A stretch of 64,000 nt of DNA, taken from Lotus japonicus (taxonomy: Eukaryota > Streptophyta > Magnoliopsida > Fabales > Fabaceae). Positions 1 through 11,504 of the stretch are shown piece after piece. A program made the position numbers and the translations under genes. The notes beneath the pieces are model-generated. The model was not told the DNA's origin, searched no databases, and worked only from the letters and a program-made list of their open reading frames with translations. Within the stretch, counting starts at the first letter, position 1. Each line of letters begins with the position of its first letter. The DNA lies in contig NC_080042.1 in the NCBI RefSeq assembly GCF_012489685.1, forward strand, positions 5,086,501 to 5,150,500, read 5' to 3'.

Positions 1-89
1 TTGTTTTAAAATTGATATATCTATTCGACTCGATGTTGGTTTATAATTTTTAAGTCTATCCAGTTCACTTACACGTTCTCAATCTACAG

Positions 90-341
90 GGTGAAAAGAT
101 TCATGGCACAGTGCGGAGGACTCATGTTTATAAGTTTCAACCTTTGTTAGTTGAGGGTCGAGTATACATGCTATCATATTTTACTGTTGGTGATAGCGCT
201 CCTGATTTTCATACAAGGTCTCACGCTTACAAGATAATCTTTGAGTTTGATTCAGCTGTCCAAACTCTAACCGACGTTCCCATCGCTATGAGTCCCTATT
301 CATTTGTTCGTGTTTCTACATCAAACCCTGTTAGTCGGTGA
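90..341 (+). pseudogene. RPA70-like (OB-fold) exon fragment of a Helitron
   Basis: The reading frame opens directly after a splice acceptor (AG at 88-89) and runs GEKIHGTVRRTHVYKF, then EGRVYMLSYFTVGD and HAYKIIFEF, to a stop at 339-341. This pattern (basic strand, EGRVY, then a K-x-x-F-x-F strand) is that of the first DNA-binding OB fold of replication protein A large-subunit-like proteins, which plant Helitrons carry beside their Rep-helicase. The upstream exon is outside the window and the downstream part of the domain is not readable, so it is probably a fragment. A Helitron helicase pseudogene on the same strand at 12.2-13.9 kb may be from the same element. It could instead be a host RPA-like gene fragment. 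Confidence 0.5.
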
Positions 342-944
342 GGTTTCAAACTAAAACTTTATACATCCGTAAAATTATTTGTGATCTACCATATTTTGTT
401 AGTTTTGCATATGTGATAGGGATCCTCACCGACCATAGCAACGAGCAGGAATTAAAAAAAATATCAAGTACGAAAGAAGACTACCATAGATTGAATAAAA
501 AGGGTAATTATTAGTTTTTGTAACAAAAATGAAAAATCTATTGAAATTTTGAAACCATATCCCAATTATTGTGAATAATAATTTAATCATATGTCTGTTG
601 AAAACAGAGTGAGGGTTAATATATGCATTTTTTGGAAACTACGTCCAAGAGTTATTCTCTGCTTTATCTTCACACGATCTGACCAACACTTTCTATTTCT
701 TCTTCATAAAAATCAATCGTAAGTATTTTGTCTTAAACTTTTGTTACTAGCTGAAAAAAACTCTAAAGAGAAAATCTTTTCATATTATTTTCTTTTGAAT
801 GGAAACTGCAATTATATTAAGCAAAAGTAAGCATAGAAGTCATTACATCTGCATGAACCAAATCAATAACATCAACCGAAACCTCTTCCAACCAAACCAT
901 ATCATACTATAGATTGGTTTTTAACGATATACTATGTTAATACC
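342..944. other. Unassigned AT-rich DNA
   Basis: No open reading frame with recognisable protein features, RNA gene or bounded element was found between the RPA-like fragment and the first tandem-repeat block. Confidence 0.4.
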
Positions 945-1360
945 TAGCACACATTTTCAACAAAATAGCCACCCCACTAACCCCGCAACTTAATATTATA
1001 TCAGAATTCTTTTTTCTTAATAAATAATTAATCTTTTTTATCAAAATAAATATATCTTAATTTTGATAATAATAATCACCCCACTAACCCACAACACAAT
1101 ATTTCAAACCAAATAACCACCACCTCACTAACCCCACAACTTAATATTTTTGTGAATTCTATTTTATTTTTTAATAAAAAATAATTTTTTTATCCAAATA
1201 AATATTATATCTGAATTTTATTAAATTACTAACCCACATCACGCATTTTTCGACCAAATAACCATCACCTCACTAACTCACAACTTAATATTCTACCTTT
1301 TTTTTTTCTTTTTCATAAAAATGAATTTCTTTTATCAAAATAAATATTATATTTTCTGGC
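945..1360. repeat. ~145-bp tandem repeat, block A (about 3 units)
   Basis: Three diverged units start near 945, 1091 and 1236. Each holds a C/A-rich core (CACCxCACTAACCC-ACAACTTAATATT) followed by a T-rich stretch and AAATAAATATTATATCTTAATTTT. The same repeat, with about four units, recurs at 11505-12060. Confidence 0.75.
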
Positions 1361-1404
1361 ATTTCATGGATCATCCATGTTAAGATCGTTCTCTAAAAGA
1401 TATT

Positions 1405-1442
1405 TTCTTCTTCTTCTTCTTCTTCTTCTTCTTCTTCTTCTT
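1405..1442. repeat. (TTC)n microsatellite
   Basis: Perfect TTC trinucleotide run of about 12 copies. Confidence 0.95.
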
Positions 1443-1443
1443 T

Positions 1444-2275
1444 TCTTCCGTACTTTTTTTAGGTAAGACAAATTGTATTGAAGAAGTACAAAGGGTACTT
1501 CAACCCATTGAAATCGTTCAATTTTCTCTTTCATTCTCGGTAAAAAAGAATTAAGAACGCATTTTTATAGTGTTCTATTATTTTCTTCTCATTCCAATAA
1601 TAGGTTATTTTATTCCCAATTCTCTATGGTTCTTATATGATCTTTTGATTTGTCTTTTGTACATGTCCTTTCAATCGTTTCTAATTGAGGAGAGTAAACA
1701 CTAAGCTACCTGGGGAACTCACAAAGTAGAGGGTATTGACAAAACGAAGATTTCAAAGATGACGTTTCTGATAGGTTTCAGAAATTCTACGGGTCCTCCT
1801 CCTTTGAAATAGTTGATCCAGTCAAAGAAGTTGACGTTTCCATATGAGAATGAAAAGAAAGGTCACAATGCTTTTCAAAGCTCTAGCGATGGATTCAAAT
1901 TCTGTCATCCCCAATTGTAAGAAGAAAGTGTCTAATATTTATATTGTTGAAGAGATTGGTAGGCTCGGAATAATCATCAAGAGGTTCAATTTTTTTGAAG
2001 TTAAGAAACACAACTTTAATTATTTTACTTTTTCTCTCCAACATGTGCTTGGAATTGAAACCTTTATGAAGGCGGGGAAATTGGGTTTAATCTGAGCTTT
2101 CATATGTTGTAATTTATATAGTAGAACCACAAAGTAGTGACATGTTTTCTTTCCTTCTTTATAACTTTAGTGTTCTTTCTTCCCTTTAAATTTGATTGTA
2201 AAATTATGTTGCACAAGGATTAGGAAAAATTAATATATATATATATAGACACACATATATTCACAATTATATTTA
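1444..2275. other. Unassigned DNA with one unrecognised 83-codon frame
   Basis: A plus-strand frame of 83 codons (1844-2095) begins MRMKRKVTMLFKAL and has no family resemblance that I recognise. A short TA run lies near 2232-2246. The stretch is probably decayed transposon DNA. Confidence 0.3.
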
Positions 2276-2284
2276 TTTATTAAA

Positions 2285-2573
2285 GGCTTAATTATGTTGG
2301 GGGCCCCTATAAAATAGGGGTCCTTCGACATAAGCCCCTACAAAAAAAATTCTTCGGCATACACCCTTATATGCAAAATAATATGTAGCTTTAAGCCCTC
2401 GCCGTCTACTTCCGTCTAAACCCCAAACGGAATCCGACGTGGATTTATGCACGTGTCTAGGTGTGAATGACACGTCAATTGATGAGGTAAATAAAATTAG
2501 AAAAAAAAAACTAAATTCCTAAATTTCTCTAACATTTACCCTCTAAGGCTTTAACCCTAAATCCCCAAATTCA
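2285..2573 (+). repeat. Left terminal inverted repeat of the MULE
   Basis: It matches the reverse complement of 8106-8391 over nearly its full length, from GGCTTAATTATG to the AAATTCATT boundary. Small open frames inside it are not genes. In Mutator elements the TIR usually holds the promoter, so transposase transcription probably starts between here and 2926. Confidence 0.93.
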
Positions 2574-3229
2574 TTTTACCCTAAGTCCCATTTCTACTGA
2601 ACACTACCTGACGAAGAAAACGAAGAGAGGAGAGAAGACGGTTTGAGCGGCGAGGAGAGAGGAAGTGTGAACGCGGTGGCGAGAGGAGTATCAAAAGTCC
2701 CTTCGCGTACGAACCCATCTCACAGAAAAGGTATTTTTTCGTTTCTTGCTCCTACTTTAAGAGCCTACTTTCAATGACTACTATTTCTTCGTTTCTTGCT
2801 CCTTCTATTCTGGGATTGTATTGAATGTTGTTCATGGTTGGGATGGTGGGGACCGTGGGGGGACCATTTTCGATTTAGGGTTCTGTTAATGTTAATCTAT
2901 TCGGGTAAGTGTTGTGTTTTGTATAATGGAAGACCATTTCTCTTTTCAAATGCATCATGGTGGTAAATTCATTGAAGACCCAGTGCTAAGATATGAGGGT
3001 GGGGAGTTCTTTGTCTACCGTAACTTAGAACCTGATTACTGGTCGTATTTTATAATCGTGGGTTTTGCCAGAGACCTAGGGTATGCAAAGGAAGGGCTGA
3101 CAATGTGGTGGAAAACAATTGGATTGCCCTGGAAACACCTTAAACCGGTGTTATTGGATTCTGATGCCATGGATGTAATGAAGTGTGCCCTTGAAACCAA
3201 TGGGCAAGTACAGGTATTTGTGGATGGCA

Positions 3230-3470
3230 CTGTTGTTGAACCTCAGGTTGTGGAGGGTGTTGTGGAGGGTGTTGTTTCTCAGGTTGTTGAGGTTGTTGAG
3301 GGTGTTGTGGAGGGTGGGATTTCTGGGGTTGTTGAGGGTGTTGTGGAGGGTGCTGTTTCTGGGGTTGTTGAGGGTGTTGTGGAGTGTGTTGTTGCTGGGG
3401 TTGTTGAGGGTGGGGTTTCTGGGATTGCTGAGGGTGTTTTGGAGGGTGTGGAGGGTGGTGGGAATGTTGG
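3230..3470 (+). repeat. G-rich tandem repeat encoding V-V-E-G units
   Basis: Imperfect repeats of GGGTGTTGTGGAGGGTG encode runs of VVEGVVEG within the transposase linker. The plus strand is very G-rich with many GGG triplets and almost no C, unlike the flanking coding sequence. Confidence 0.85.
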
Positions 3471-6044
3471 TGGTTTTCAGGGGGTTGATGAAGTTATTGT
3501 TGAAGATGGTGAAAATTCTTCAGATGAATCTCTTGATGGTGTCAGATTAGATGATAGTGAAGAAGAGAGAGTTATGGGCTTGGATGATGGATTTCCAAAT
3601 CAGTGTGATGATGAAACTACAAACCCAAATGCTGTTGTTGATGAAATCACAAATGTACCTGTTCCACAGAGCACCCTGAATGGTGAAGCAATCAACCTTA
3701 ATGGTGGTGATGGTCAAGCAGTCAACCTTAATGGTGAAGGCACATCAGGAGATGTTCATGTAGCTGGGCTAGGTGTACATAGATCTATTCCTGCTTCATT
3801 GGAGATACATGTGCAAAATTTTGATAATTTAGATGAACTTGAAGAAGGTTATGTAAGTGAGGAGATTTACAGTGATGATGGTAGTGATAGTGAAGGAGGA
3901 GTTGACCGACCTAGGTACCCTAATTATAGAAAGGAAGAGATGTGTAAAGATTTTATGGTTAGGGTGGGTATGGAGTTCAGGACATTAAATAAGTTTAAAA
4001 AAGTTGTATCTGATCACTTTATTCTTAATGGCAGGGAGACTAGGTACATAAAAAATGATAGAAAGAGGGTGGGGACTGGATGCAAAGAAGGTTGTAGCTT
4101 CCTTGTGTTTTGTAGCAAGGTTGGGGGAAGTCAGACTTTCAGGATTAAAACATGTGTATCAAAACATACATGTTCAAGGGTATTTGACAACAGGAATGCC
4201 GGCTCAAATTGGATTTCAGGCATCATTATAGACAAACACATGTGTAATCCTGATGTGAAGATTAATCATATAATTGAGGAGGTGAGGAGGGAGTTTTCAA
4301 CTGGAATTACCCCTTGGAGAGCTTTCAGAGCAAGAAAGATTGCCAAAGAAGCGTGGGAGGGAGATGCAACAAAACAGTACAGTATGTTGTGGCCTTACTG
4401 TGCTGAGCTGAGAAGTAGGAGTGCTGGTAACATCACCAAACTCTCCATGGCTAGTTCTACTGGTGGTGATTTACAACCTAGGTTTGGCTCATTCTACTGG
4501 AGTTTTGATGGCTGCAAAAGAGGTTTTAAAGCTGCTTGTAGACCCTTCATAGGGTTAGATGGCTGCCATCTTAAGACCAAATATGGTGGAATTTTGTTAA
4601 TTGCAGTGGGTAGAGATCCAAATGATCAATACTACCCACTTGCATTTGGGGTTGTTGACACAGAGACTAAGGAGACATGGAGATGGTTCATGCAGCTTCT
4701 TGTAGAGGATATTCGTGACCAACATAGGTGGACCTTTATTTCTGACCAACAAAAGGTAAGGATAAACAACATTTAGTTTATGCCTTGCTTCTGTGCCATT
4801 ATGATGAACATGATTATTGTTGTTGTTTTGCAGGGTCTTCTGGCTGTTTTTGATGAGATGTTGCCTGATGTTGAGCATAGGTTCTGTGTACACCATCTGT
4901 ATGCTAACTTCAAGAAAAAATTTAGGGGTGGGTTGATGATTAGAGACTTGATGATGGCGGCTGCCAAAGCAACTTATATCCAAAGATGGCAGCAAAAAAA
5001 TGTTAGAGATCAAGGAAATTAATGAAGCAGCATATGAATGGCTGGCAAAAATTCCAACTAAAGCTTGGTGCAAACATGCTATCAGTTACTACCCAAAGTG
5101 CGATGTCTTGATGAACAATTTATCTGAAGCCTTCAACAGCACAATACTAGTGGCAAGGGACAAACCCATCCTTACTATGTGTGAGTGGATCAGGCAGTAT
5201 CTTATGAGTAGGATTGCAAAGATGAAGGCCAAGGTGGAAAAGTATAGAGCTCCAGTGATGCCTAAGCCAATGAATAGGCTGAACTGGGAGATTGGAAAGA
5301 GTGGGGATTGGATGCCAAGGATGTGTGGTGAGGGTATCTATGAGATCCAACACACACTTTCCCTTGAGAAATTTGTGGTTGATATAGGGAAGAGTAGGTG
5401 CAGTTGCAACTACTGGGACCTAATTGGCATACCCTGCAGGCATGCAGTTGCAGCTATCAATGATGCAGGAAAGGATCCCATGAGATTTGTCCATCCTTAC
5501 TATAGTAGGGAGACCTATGAGCTCTGCTACTCGTTTAATGTATCGCCCATAAATGGACCATCACAATGGCCTACTACTCCATATCCTGATATCCTACCTC
5601 CTGTATTCGAAGTTAGGCCTGGAAGACCATAGAAGCTGAGAAGAAGGGGACCAAATGAAGAGCCCAACCCCAAAAAACTTAGAAGAACCCATACCTCCAA
5701 CAAGTGTAAAAGATGTGGAGTCTTAGGCCACAACAGGAGAACATGTAAGGAGCCTCGTGCACCATGGGAACTTGAAGAGGAGGAGGAGCAAGTCAATGCA
5801 GACCAGACAAGCAACCAGCCTCAAAATGAAGAAGGCCAATCAAGTCAGCAACAACCTGTAAATGTGGAAGACAATGAGGTATTTTTGATATTGGCATTTG
5901 ATATTTACTGAAATGTAACTACAAGAATAAAAGTAACTTACCCTTTATTTTTGTATTGTAAATTTTTAGGTCAGACCTAGAACTAGAAGACCTAGGAGGA
6001 GACCAAGAGCACCAACAACAGAAAATGTCAACCAAGCTGTGCCC

Positions 6045-6190
6045 CCAAATCTGAATGAAGCTGTGAACCAAGCTGTGAATCAAGCTGTCAACCAAGTTGT
6101 GCATCAACTTGTGAACCAAGCTGTGAATGCAGCTGTCAACCAAGCTGTGCCTCAAAATGTGAACCAAGCTGCCAACCAAACTATGCCTGC
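6045..6190 (+). repeat. 12-bp tandem repeat encoding (A)VNQ units
   Basis: About ten imperfect copies of AACCAAGCTGTG encode a VNQA-type repeat in the C-terminal tail exon of the transposase. Confidence 0.85.
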
Positions 6191-7481
6191 AAGGCAACAA
6201 GGTGTTACTACAAGGAAGAAGAGTGCAAATGAGAGGCAGGGGGTGTAACTACAAGGAATCAGAGGCAGAGGCAGCACGAAGGAGTGACTACAAGGAGCAA
6301 GAAGCAAGGCCAAGGCAACTCAAAAGATAAAGCAGTAACTCAAAGACAGCAGCAGACAGAGAACCAGTATCAGATGAGGCAAGAGATGAGTAGAAATCAG
6401 AGGCAACAAATTGGAATTCAGGACAAGGTAAATAAACAAGACTGGCTTTATTGTTTAGACTATGACTCATATAATATGGTAAATAAATAAAGAAGGCTGG
6501 TTGATAATAAATTACCTTGATTGTTTAGGGAAAACAAGTGGCAGGCACCTCAACTGCCACAAGATTGCCACAACAACTACTTCCAAACCTTCCCAGATGG
6601 GCTGAAAATAGAACTGTTGCTCAAGTCTTGCAAATGATGTCAATGGTATATCTGAGATTACATATATGCATATATTTTAGATCTGACATGTAGGTAGCTT
6701 AACTGATAACTTTATCTTCTTGACAGGGTTCCAGAGGAAATAGAAGGAGTGGATCAAGGCAGCAAGGTGGAGTTGTGTTGAGTCAAGAAGTCACAAGTGG
6801 AGCAAGGACTGAAATCACAAGTGGAGCAAGGACTGAAGAGCAAGAAATTGAAGGAGGAAACAATGGAGAATTTATTCAGAGTCAAGCAGGAAGCAGTGAC
6901 AACCACATAGCAACCCAAAAAAGTAGTGTTAGGAAGTGAGTGGTGTTGATTTGGTTTAGGAAATTTTTTGATCCATGTGCCTACTGTCGGCCACATGTGT
7001 TAGCTTTTGGCTTTAAATGTATGGCTTTCACTTTATGAAGTTTGTACTTTGCTATTTGGACCACTATTTTGTGATATTGAGGCACATGGATGTTGTATGA
7101 TGACTAAACAGCTATATTATAAGGTCATTTTGTAATGAACCAATGTTTGCTATTTGGACCACTATTTTAGGCCACTATTTTATGTTATTGAGGCACATGG
7201 ATGTTGTACTCAATTATTCCCTGTTATTTCTTTTATCTTTGGTTTCTTGCATGAAAGATTAGGACAAACTACTACAGTGACTAGACCTTAGAGTAAAGGT
7301 GAAATGAATATGTTCTTGAGGCACATAAGGGTGAAATGAAGGTAACTTTGCAATATGTTTAGACTTTGAATAAACAAGACTAGATTGGCAGCCAAACAAC
7401 TTCATTGAAACACTATGGCATATAAAGTACAGCCAATACATCTTCATTTCTCTCCCTCACACAAAACCACCTATTTGAACC

Positions 7482-8028
7482 TCACATATTACAATTGTGT
7501 TTGCTAATGTGAGTCATACACCATATCCCATAAATTACATGACAAACGATTGAAAAATACATCAACATTTTCCCCTTCTTCCTTTCACCCTCTAATTTAT
7601 GTTTTTCAGCATCCAACTTTTGTTTCAGCCTTGCATTCTTCACCTCAAAGTTAACTCTTTCAATCTCCAGTTTCTGAGTTTCAGCCTCCAACTTGGCTTT
7701 CAGCATTGCATTCTGTTCTCGAAGTTCAGCCACAAGTCCATCTTCCAATTTTTCATCTGTTTCATCCATCCATCGAAAATACCCACAACTGTCCTGATTA
7801 TGAGGAGTACCAAACAACAACAAAAATAGAGAGGGGTTAGATATGTGAGGGGTTAGATATGTAAGAGAGGTAGAACATCAAACTCACCATCCAATTTGGG
7901 CACCTCCAGAAAGCTCTACGCGGGTTGTCGTTGGTGTTGGATATGTATGATATCACTTGATGACCACATTTGCAGACCCTAGATGAAAGAGAGGTCGAGG
8001 TCGACGAACCGCTCCTCTGAATCCTCAC
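7482..8028 (-). CDS. GRF-type zinc finger protein with coiled coil and C-terminal membrane segment
   Basis: Two minus-strand exons fit: 8028-7888 and 7793-7482, with donor GATG|GTGAGT and acceptor ATCAG|GAC, both phase 0, joining to about 150 residues. The splice completes a GRF zinc finger: CKCG at the start, NPRRAFWRCPNW, then SCGYFRW after the junction. GRF fingers bind single-stranded nucleic acid in known nucleases and topoisomerases. A heptad-like coiled coil follows (LRELREQNAMLKAKLEAE region) and then a hydrophobic segment near the end (YFSIVCHVIYGIW). It is carried inside the MULE on the opposite strand to the transposase. No in-frame ATG precedes the finger: the frame opens at a GTG with a TAG upstream, so the start may be lost or lie in an unseen exon. 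Confidence 0.7.
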
Positions 8029-8105
8029 ACCAGATCTCTAGTTCTTCATCTTCACTTGTTCTTCTTCTTCGAGCTCCTCTCTTCTCTCTTCCCATTTCTT
8101 CTCTT

Positions 8106-8391
8106 CGAATGAATTTGGGGATTTAGGGTTAGAGCCTTAGAGGGTAAATGTTAGAGAAATTTGGGAATTTAGTTTTTTTTATTTATTTACCTCATTAATT
8201 GACGTGTCATTCACACCTGGACACGTGCATAAATCCACGTCGGATTCCGTTTGGGGTTTTGACGGAAGTAGACGGCGAGGGCTTAAAGCTACATATTATT
8301 TTGCATATAAGGGTGTATGCCGAAGAAATTTTTTTGTAGGGTCTTATGCCGAAGGACCCCTATTTTATAGGGGCCCCAACATAATTAAGCC
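8106..8391 (-). repeat. Right terminal inverted repeat of the MULE
   Basis: Inverted partner of 2285-2573, ending AAGCC directly before the TSD copy at 8392-8400. It lies upstream of the minus-strand GRF gene and may supply its promoter. Confidence 0.93.
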
Positions 8392-8709
8392 TTTATTAAA
8401 TTACACTTTAAAAAGTTATGATGAGGAGGAATATTCAAAATTATCTCTATTTAGATCTTAAATATAATTTTAATATAATTTTAGTGCTTTTCATAATTTT
8501 TTAAATATAAAAGTTTGATAATTTGATGATGAAAATACGATGTGCGAAGATTAGAATACGTAATTTTTTAAATATAAAGGCATGATAATTTTTGCCATTG
8601 TGCCTTGACATCTGTGTGATGGGGTGGTCTTTCTTTCCAATCCATGAGTGGGTTGTGCTCATGTCTCTTATGAATTTCAATAAATCTCTTTTCTTTAAAA
8701 TAATTTGTA

Positions 8710-10428
8710 GGCTTAATTATGGTCCATGAAGTAACACTATTGTGCAAAACTCGTCCCATATGTTTAAAACGAGCGCTTTTGGTCCTACTTGTTTTTTACG
8801 TGAGCGATTTTGGTCCTTCCGTCAATCTACCGTCAAAAAGGTAACAGAACTTGCTGGTGTAGACTCATTAATTGACATGGCAGGCCATATCAGCATGCCA
8901 CTTTGATAAATAATTAATAAAACTTTAAATTTCTAATCTAGTAACCAATTTAAAAAATTAATTTAATTTAAAAATAATAAAACCTAAAAAAAAAATCTTA
9001 TCTCCCAAAAGCTCCACCCCTGCCTCACGCTTCCACTCTCTATCTCCCCCCCTCCTCCTCTCCTTCTCGTGTTCTTCATTATCATCCCATCCCAGAACTT
9101 CTTCCATGATGCAAAGAAGCACCCAACCTTCTTCTTCTTCCTCTTCTCCATCCAAACCCAAAATCAGAAAAACAAACTCTCATCTCCCTTCCACCCTATG
9201 CAAACCCAGAGAAATTTCTCCCCACATGCAAATTTCAAATCTACATCCCCAATCAAAGGGCTCGACGCAGGGTTCGGTGGAAGGAGAGAGAGAGAGAGAT
9301 CGTGGAGTAGAGAATGTAAATAGAGGACTACGATGGCAGGCAGAGAGCGGTGCACGACTCTAAGGCTCGGCGAGGGAAGCTTCTGTGACGGTGATTCAGT
9401 CCGGGGAGTCTAGGTTTAGAATCAGGCGTTGTTGACTAATATGGTTTGGGTGGCGCTGGATCTGGGCGAAGATGGGATTATCCTGAAGCAGAGGCTGGAG
9501 CCGCGACGGATTTGTCTTCTTCGCATCTTCTTGTACAGGTTTGCCCAAAAATCCAGGCTCTTAGTCTTTGAATTAGATACATCTTCCATCTAGATTCTAA
9601 AATTTAAAGTCTTTTCATTCATAACATTTTTTATTGGATTTTAATTCTTGATTGGGTTGGTTTTAGGTTTGTTGATTGGGTTTTACCGATGGACCTGAAG
9701 TTGGAGAAAAGGAATAAAATAGAAAGGAGTGGAGAAGTATTGCGTGCCCAAAGTTCTTTCAATTAGTTTGATTCTTGAATATACTTAAGGTGGAATTCAC
9801 TTCATAAAGGGGTGGATTTTGATATATGGAGCTAATGAGCTTTACTCGAGAATTTTGAAATCACTTCTTGTATCACTTTCTTTTTAGTTTGTTGGGTACA
9901 TGCTACTTGCAAGGTTGATGTTTTTTGTTAGTTCAATTTTATGAAAAGAGTTTGGTTTTATGGAGATTAAAGTTTTGATTTCTGGGTTTGGTTGATGAAG
10001 ATGGAAGAAGGAGGATGAATTTTCTGGGTTTGGTTGAAGAGGTGGAAGATATGGTGATTTGTGTAAATCTCTAGAAATCCAAAATTAAGATGAAAATGAA
10101 AAAGATTTGGAATTTTTTTCTTTCAATTTTTTTATTTTTAATTATATTTTTTAGTGTGTAGTCAACCCTTTATTTTATTTTTAGTGTATAATTAACCTTT
10201 TTTATTTTATTTTTAGTTAACAATTATCCAAGTGGCGTGCTGATATGGCCTACCATGTCAATTAATGAGCCCACATTAACAAGTTTCGTTACCTTTTTAA
10301 CGGTAGATTGATGGAAGGACCAAAATCGCTCACGTAAAAAACAAGTAGGACCAAAAGTGCTAGTTTTAAACATATGGACGAGTTTTGCACAATGGTGCTA
10401 CTTCAGGGACTAAATGTGCAATTAAGCC
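8710..10428. mobile_element. Non-autonomous MULE, 1.7 kb, possible Pack-MULE
   Basis: It starts GGCTTAATTATGG at 8710 and ends with the inverse at 10428, flanked by a perfect 9-bp TSD TAATTTGTA (8701-8709, 10429-10437). The inverted repeats are about 200 bp. The interior has no transposase. It holds a C/T-rich, then GC-rich stretch (about 9000-9540) with a plausible donor near 9538 (CTTGTACAG followed by intron-like T-rich DNA), as expected of a captured 5' UTR or first exon. Small frames at 9069-9363 in three overlapping phases do not resemble a known protein. The insertion is certain; gene capture is inference. Confidence 0.92.
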
Positions 10429-10576
10429 TAATTTGTAAAATTTACATTTATTTATGTATAAATTACATGGTTAAGAGTTTTCACGAGGGGAAACACTTCA
10501 CATGAAAATATCTTATGTAAAAATTAACAAAAACAATTTTTTATAAAATTTCACTACTTTATACTATAATTTCATG

Positions 10577-11134
10577 CAGTGTTATCAGACTCGGACCGGT
10601 GATCGACTCGGTCGAGACACTGGGTCAATGGTTCAACCACTGAGTCATTGGTTCGATTGCTTGACTCGGTTTATATTAAAAAATTATAATAATTTAAAAT
10701 ATAACCTTAGTATATCATATATATAAAATAATATGCATTATTCTTAATAAGAAGCAAAGTGGTGTAGTGGCAATTTGGATTAGCTTTCCTCCCTCTAGGT
10801 CCTGTGTTCAACTCCTAGCTATGACAATTTTTTTAAATAACTCTCAATTGAATATCATTTGACCAAATAATTAACAATGAATGTAAATTAATTACAGTTT
10901 GAACATTAAAAACAGTTTTGACAAAAAAAAAGGCAAAAACAGAAAGAAAAAAAAAAGGACCGGTCCATTAAAACCGACAGAGTCGCCGGTTTATTCCCTG
11001 AACCGGCTGGTCCAAACCGGTTCATACCGGTTAAATTGCATGGCCGATCCATTTAATGGCTCGGACCGGTCAAGGGTCCGGTTCCCGGTTCAACCGGTCG
11101 AACCGGGCGGTCCGGTCCGAGTTTTATAACACTG
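10577..11134. mobile_element. hAT-superfamily non-autonomous element, 558 bp
   Basis: The termini are CAGTGTTATCAGACTCGG on the left and its inverse, ending ATAACACTG, on the right. A perfect 8-bp TSD, ATTTCATG, flanks it at 10569-10576 and 11135-11142; TSD length and CAGTG ends are hAT signatures. The ends are rich in CCGG/ACCGGT motifs that pair across the element. No transposase is present, and the 76-codon frame in the right arm is only an arm translation. Near 10755-10825 is a tRNA-like stretch (see findings). Confidence 0.93.
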
Positions 11135-11320
11135 ATTTCATGTTAAAAGCGTGTTACATAACAATATGGTCTTACTTTTTTTTTTGAAAAATTACAATGT
11201 AAAAAACAATTATAGGAAAGAATAGTTTAGTATGAAAATATTGTAATGAAAATCCTAATAGAAAATAATTTAATTAATAATTTTAATCACATTATTAAAA
11301 TTTAATTAATAATTTTATGA

Positions 11321-11329
<9 letters not shown>

Positions 11330-11351
<22 letters not shown>
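11330..11351. repeat. (AT)n microsatellite
   Basis: Uninterrupted AT/TA run of about 11 units in AT-rich DNA. Confidence 0.9.
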
Positions 11352-11355
<4 letters not shown>

Positions 11356-11504
11356 GTGTGAAACATTATAATATGAGCATTTTAATTCCATCAAAGTTTT
11401 AACTTTTACAAAAAAAATAGTATCAATATCTCACTTTTTTTATATATTCATGTATGAAACTATTGATACGTTTCTCAAACACAAGAACCAAACTCATCTG
11501 TCCA

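Larger units (their letters stand above)
2926..6940 (+). pseudogene. MULE (MuDR-type) transposase, broken by frameshift and stop
   Basis: The first ATG is at 2926. An N-terminal PB1-like plant domain comes first (about residues 1-100), then an acidic V-E-G-rich linker, the MuDR-type DNA-binding region, and a DDE catalytic core: D about 545 in GLDGCHLK, D about 607 in SDQQKG, and E in LSEAFNS. A SWIM zinc finger (CSC...CRH) follows, then a CCHC knuckle (CxxCGxxGHNxRxC). Exon 1 ends at 4755 (AAG|GTAAGG); exon 2 starts at 4834 after TTGCAG. Two lesions break it. A run of seven A at 4994-5000, where six would keep frame, shifts the frame just before LEIKEI. A TAG at 5630-5632 then falls in PGRP*KLRRRG. 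Further exons (about 5970, 6530, 6728) encode a Gln/Asn-rich tail with VNQA repeats. It is probably not functional as it stands. Confidence 0.88.
2285..8391 (+). mobile_element. Mutator-like element (MULE), 6.1 kb, long TIRs, two genes
   Basis: The element starts GGCTTAATTATG at 2285 and ends with the inverse at 8391. It is flanked by a perfect 9-bp target-site duplication, TTTATTAAA, at 2276-2284 and 8392-8400, which is diagnostic of the Mutator superfamily. The terminal inverted repeats are about 290 bp (2285-2573 and 8106-8391), almost identical apart from small indels. It carries a plus-strand transposase pseudogene (2926 to about 6940) and a minus-strand GRF zinc-finger gene (8028-7482) reading inward from the right TIR. 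The perfect TSD and well-matched TIRs suggest a fairly recent insertion. Confidence 0.95.

Noticed and set aside
3185..3550. Leu/Arg-rich 121-codon frame in another phase of the transposase
   Set aside because: It is a shadow of the V-E-G repeat.
4597..5073. 158-codon minus-strand frame over the transposase intron
   Set aside because: It is antisense to conserved DDE coding blocks, with no motif.
10740..10830. Functional tRNA gene
   Set aside because: Only A/B-box-like segments are present; no cloverleaf could be paired.
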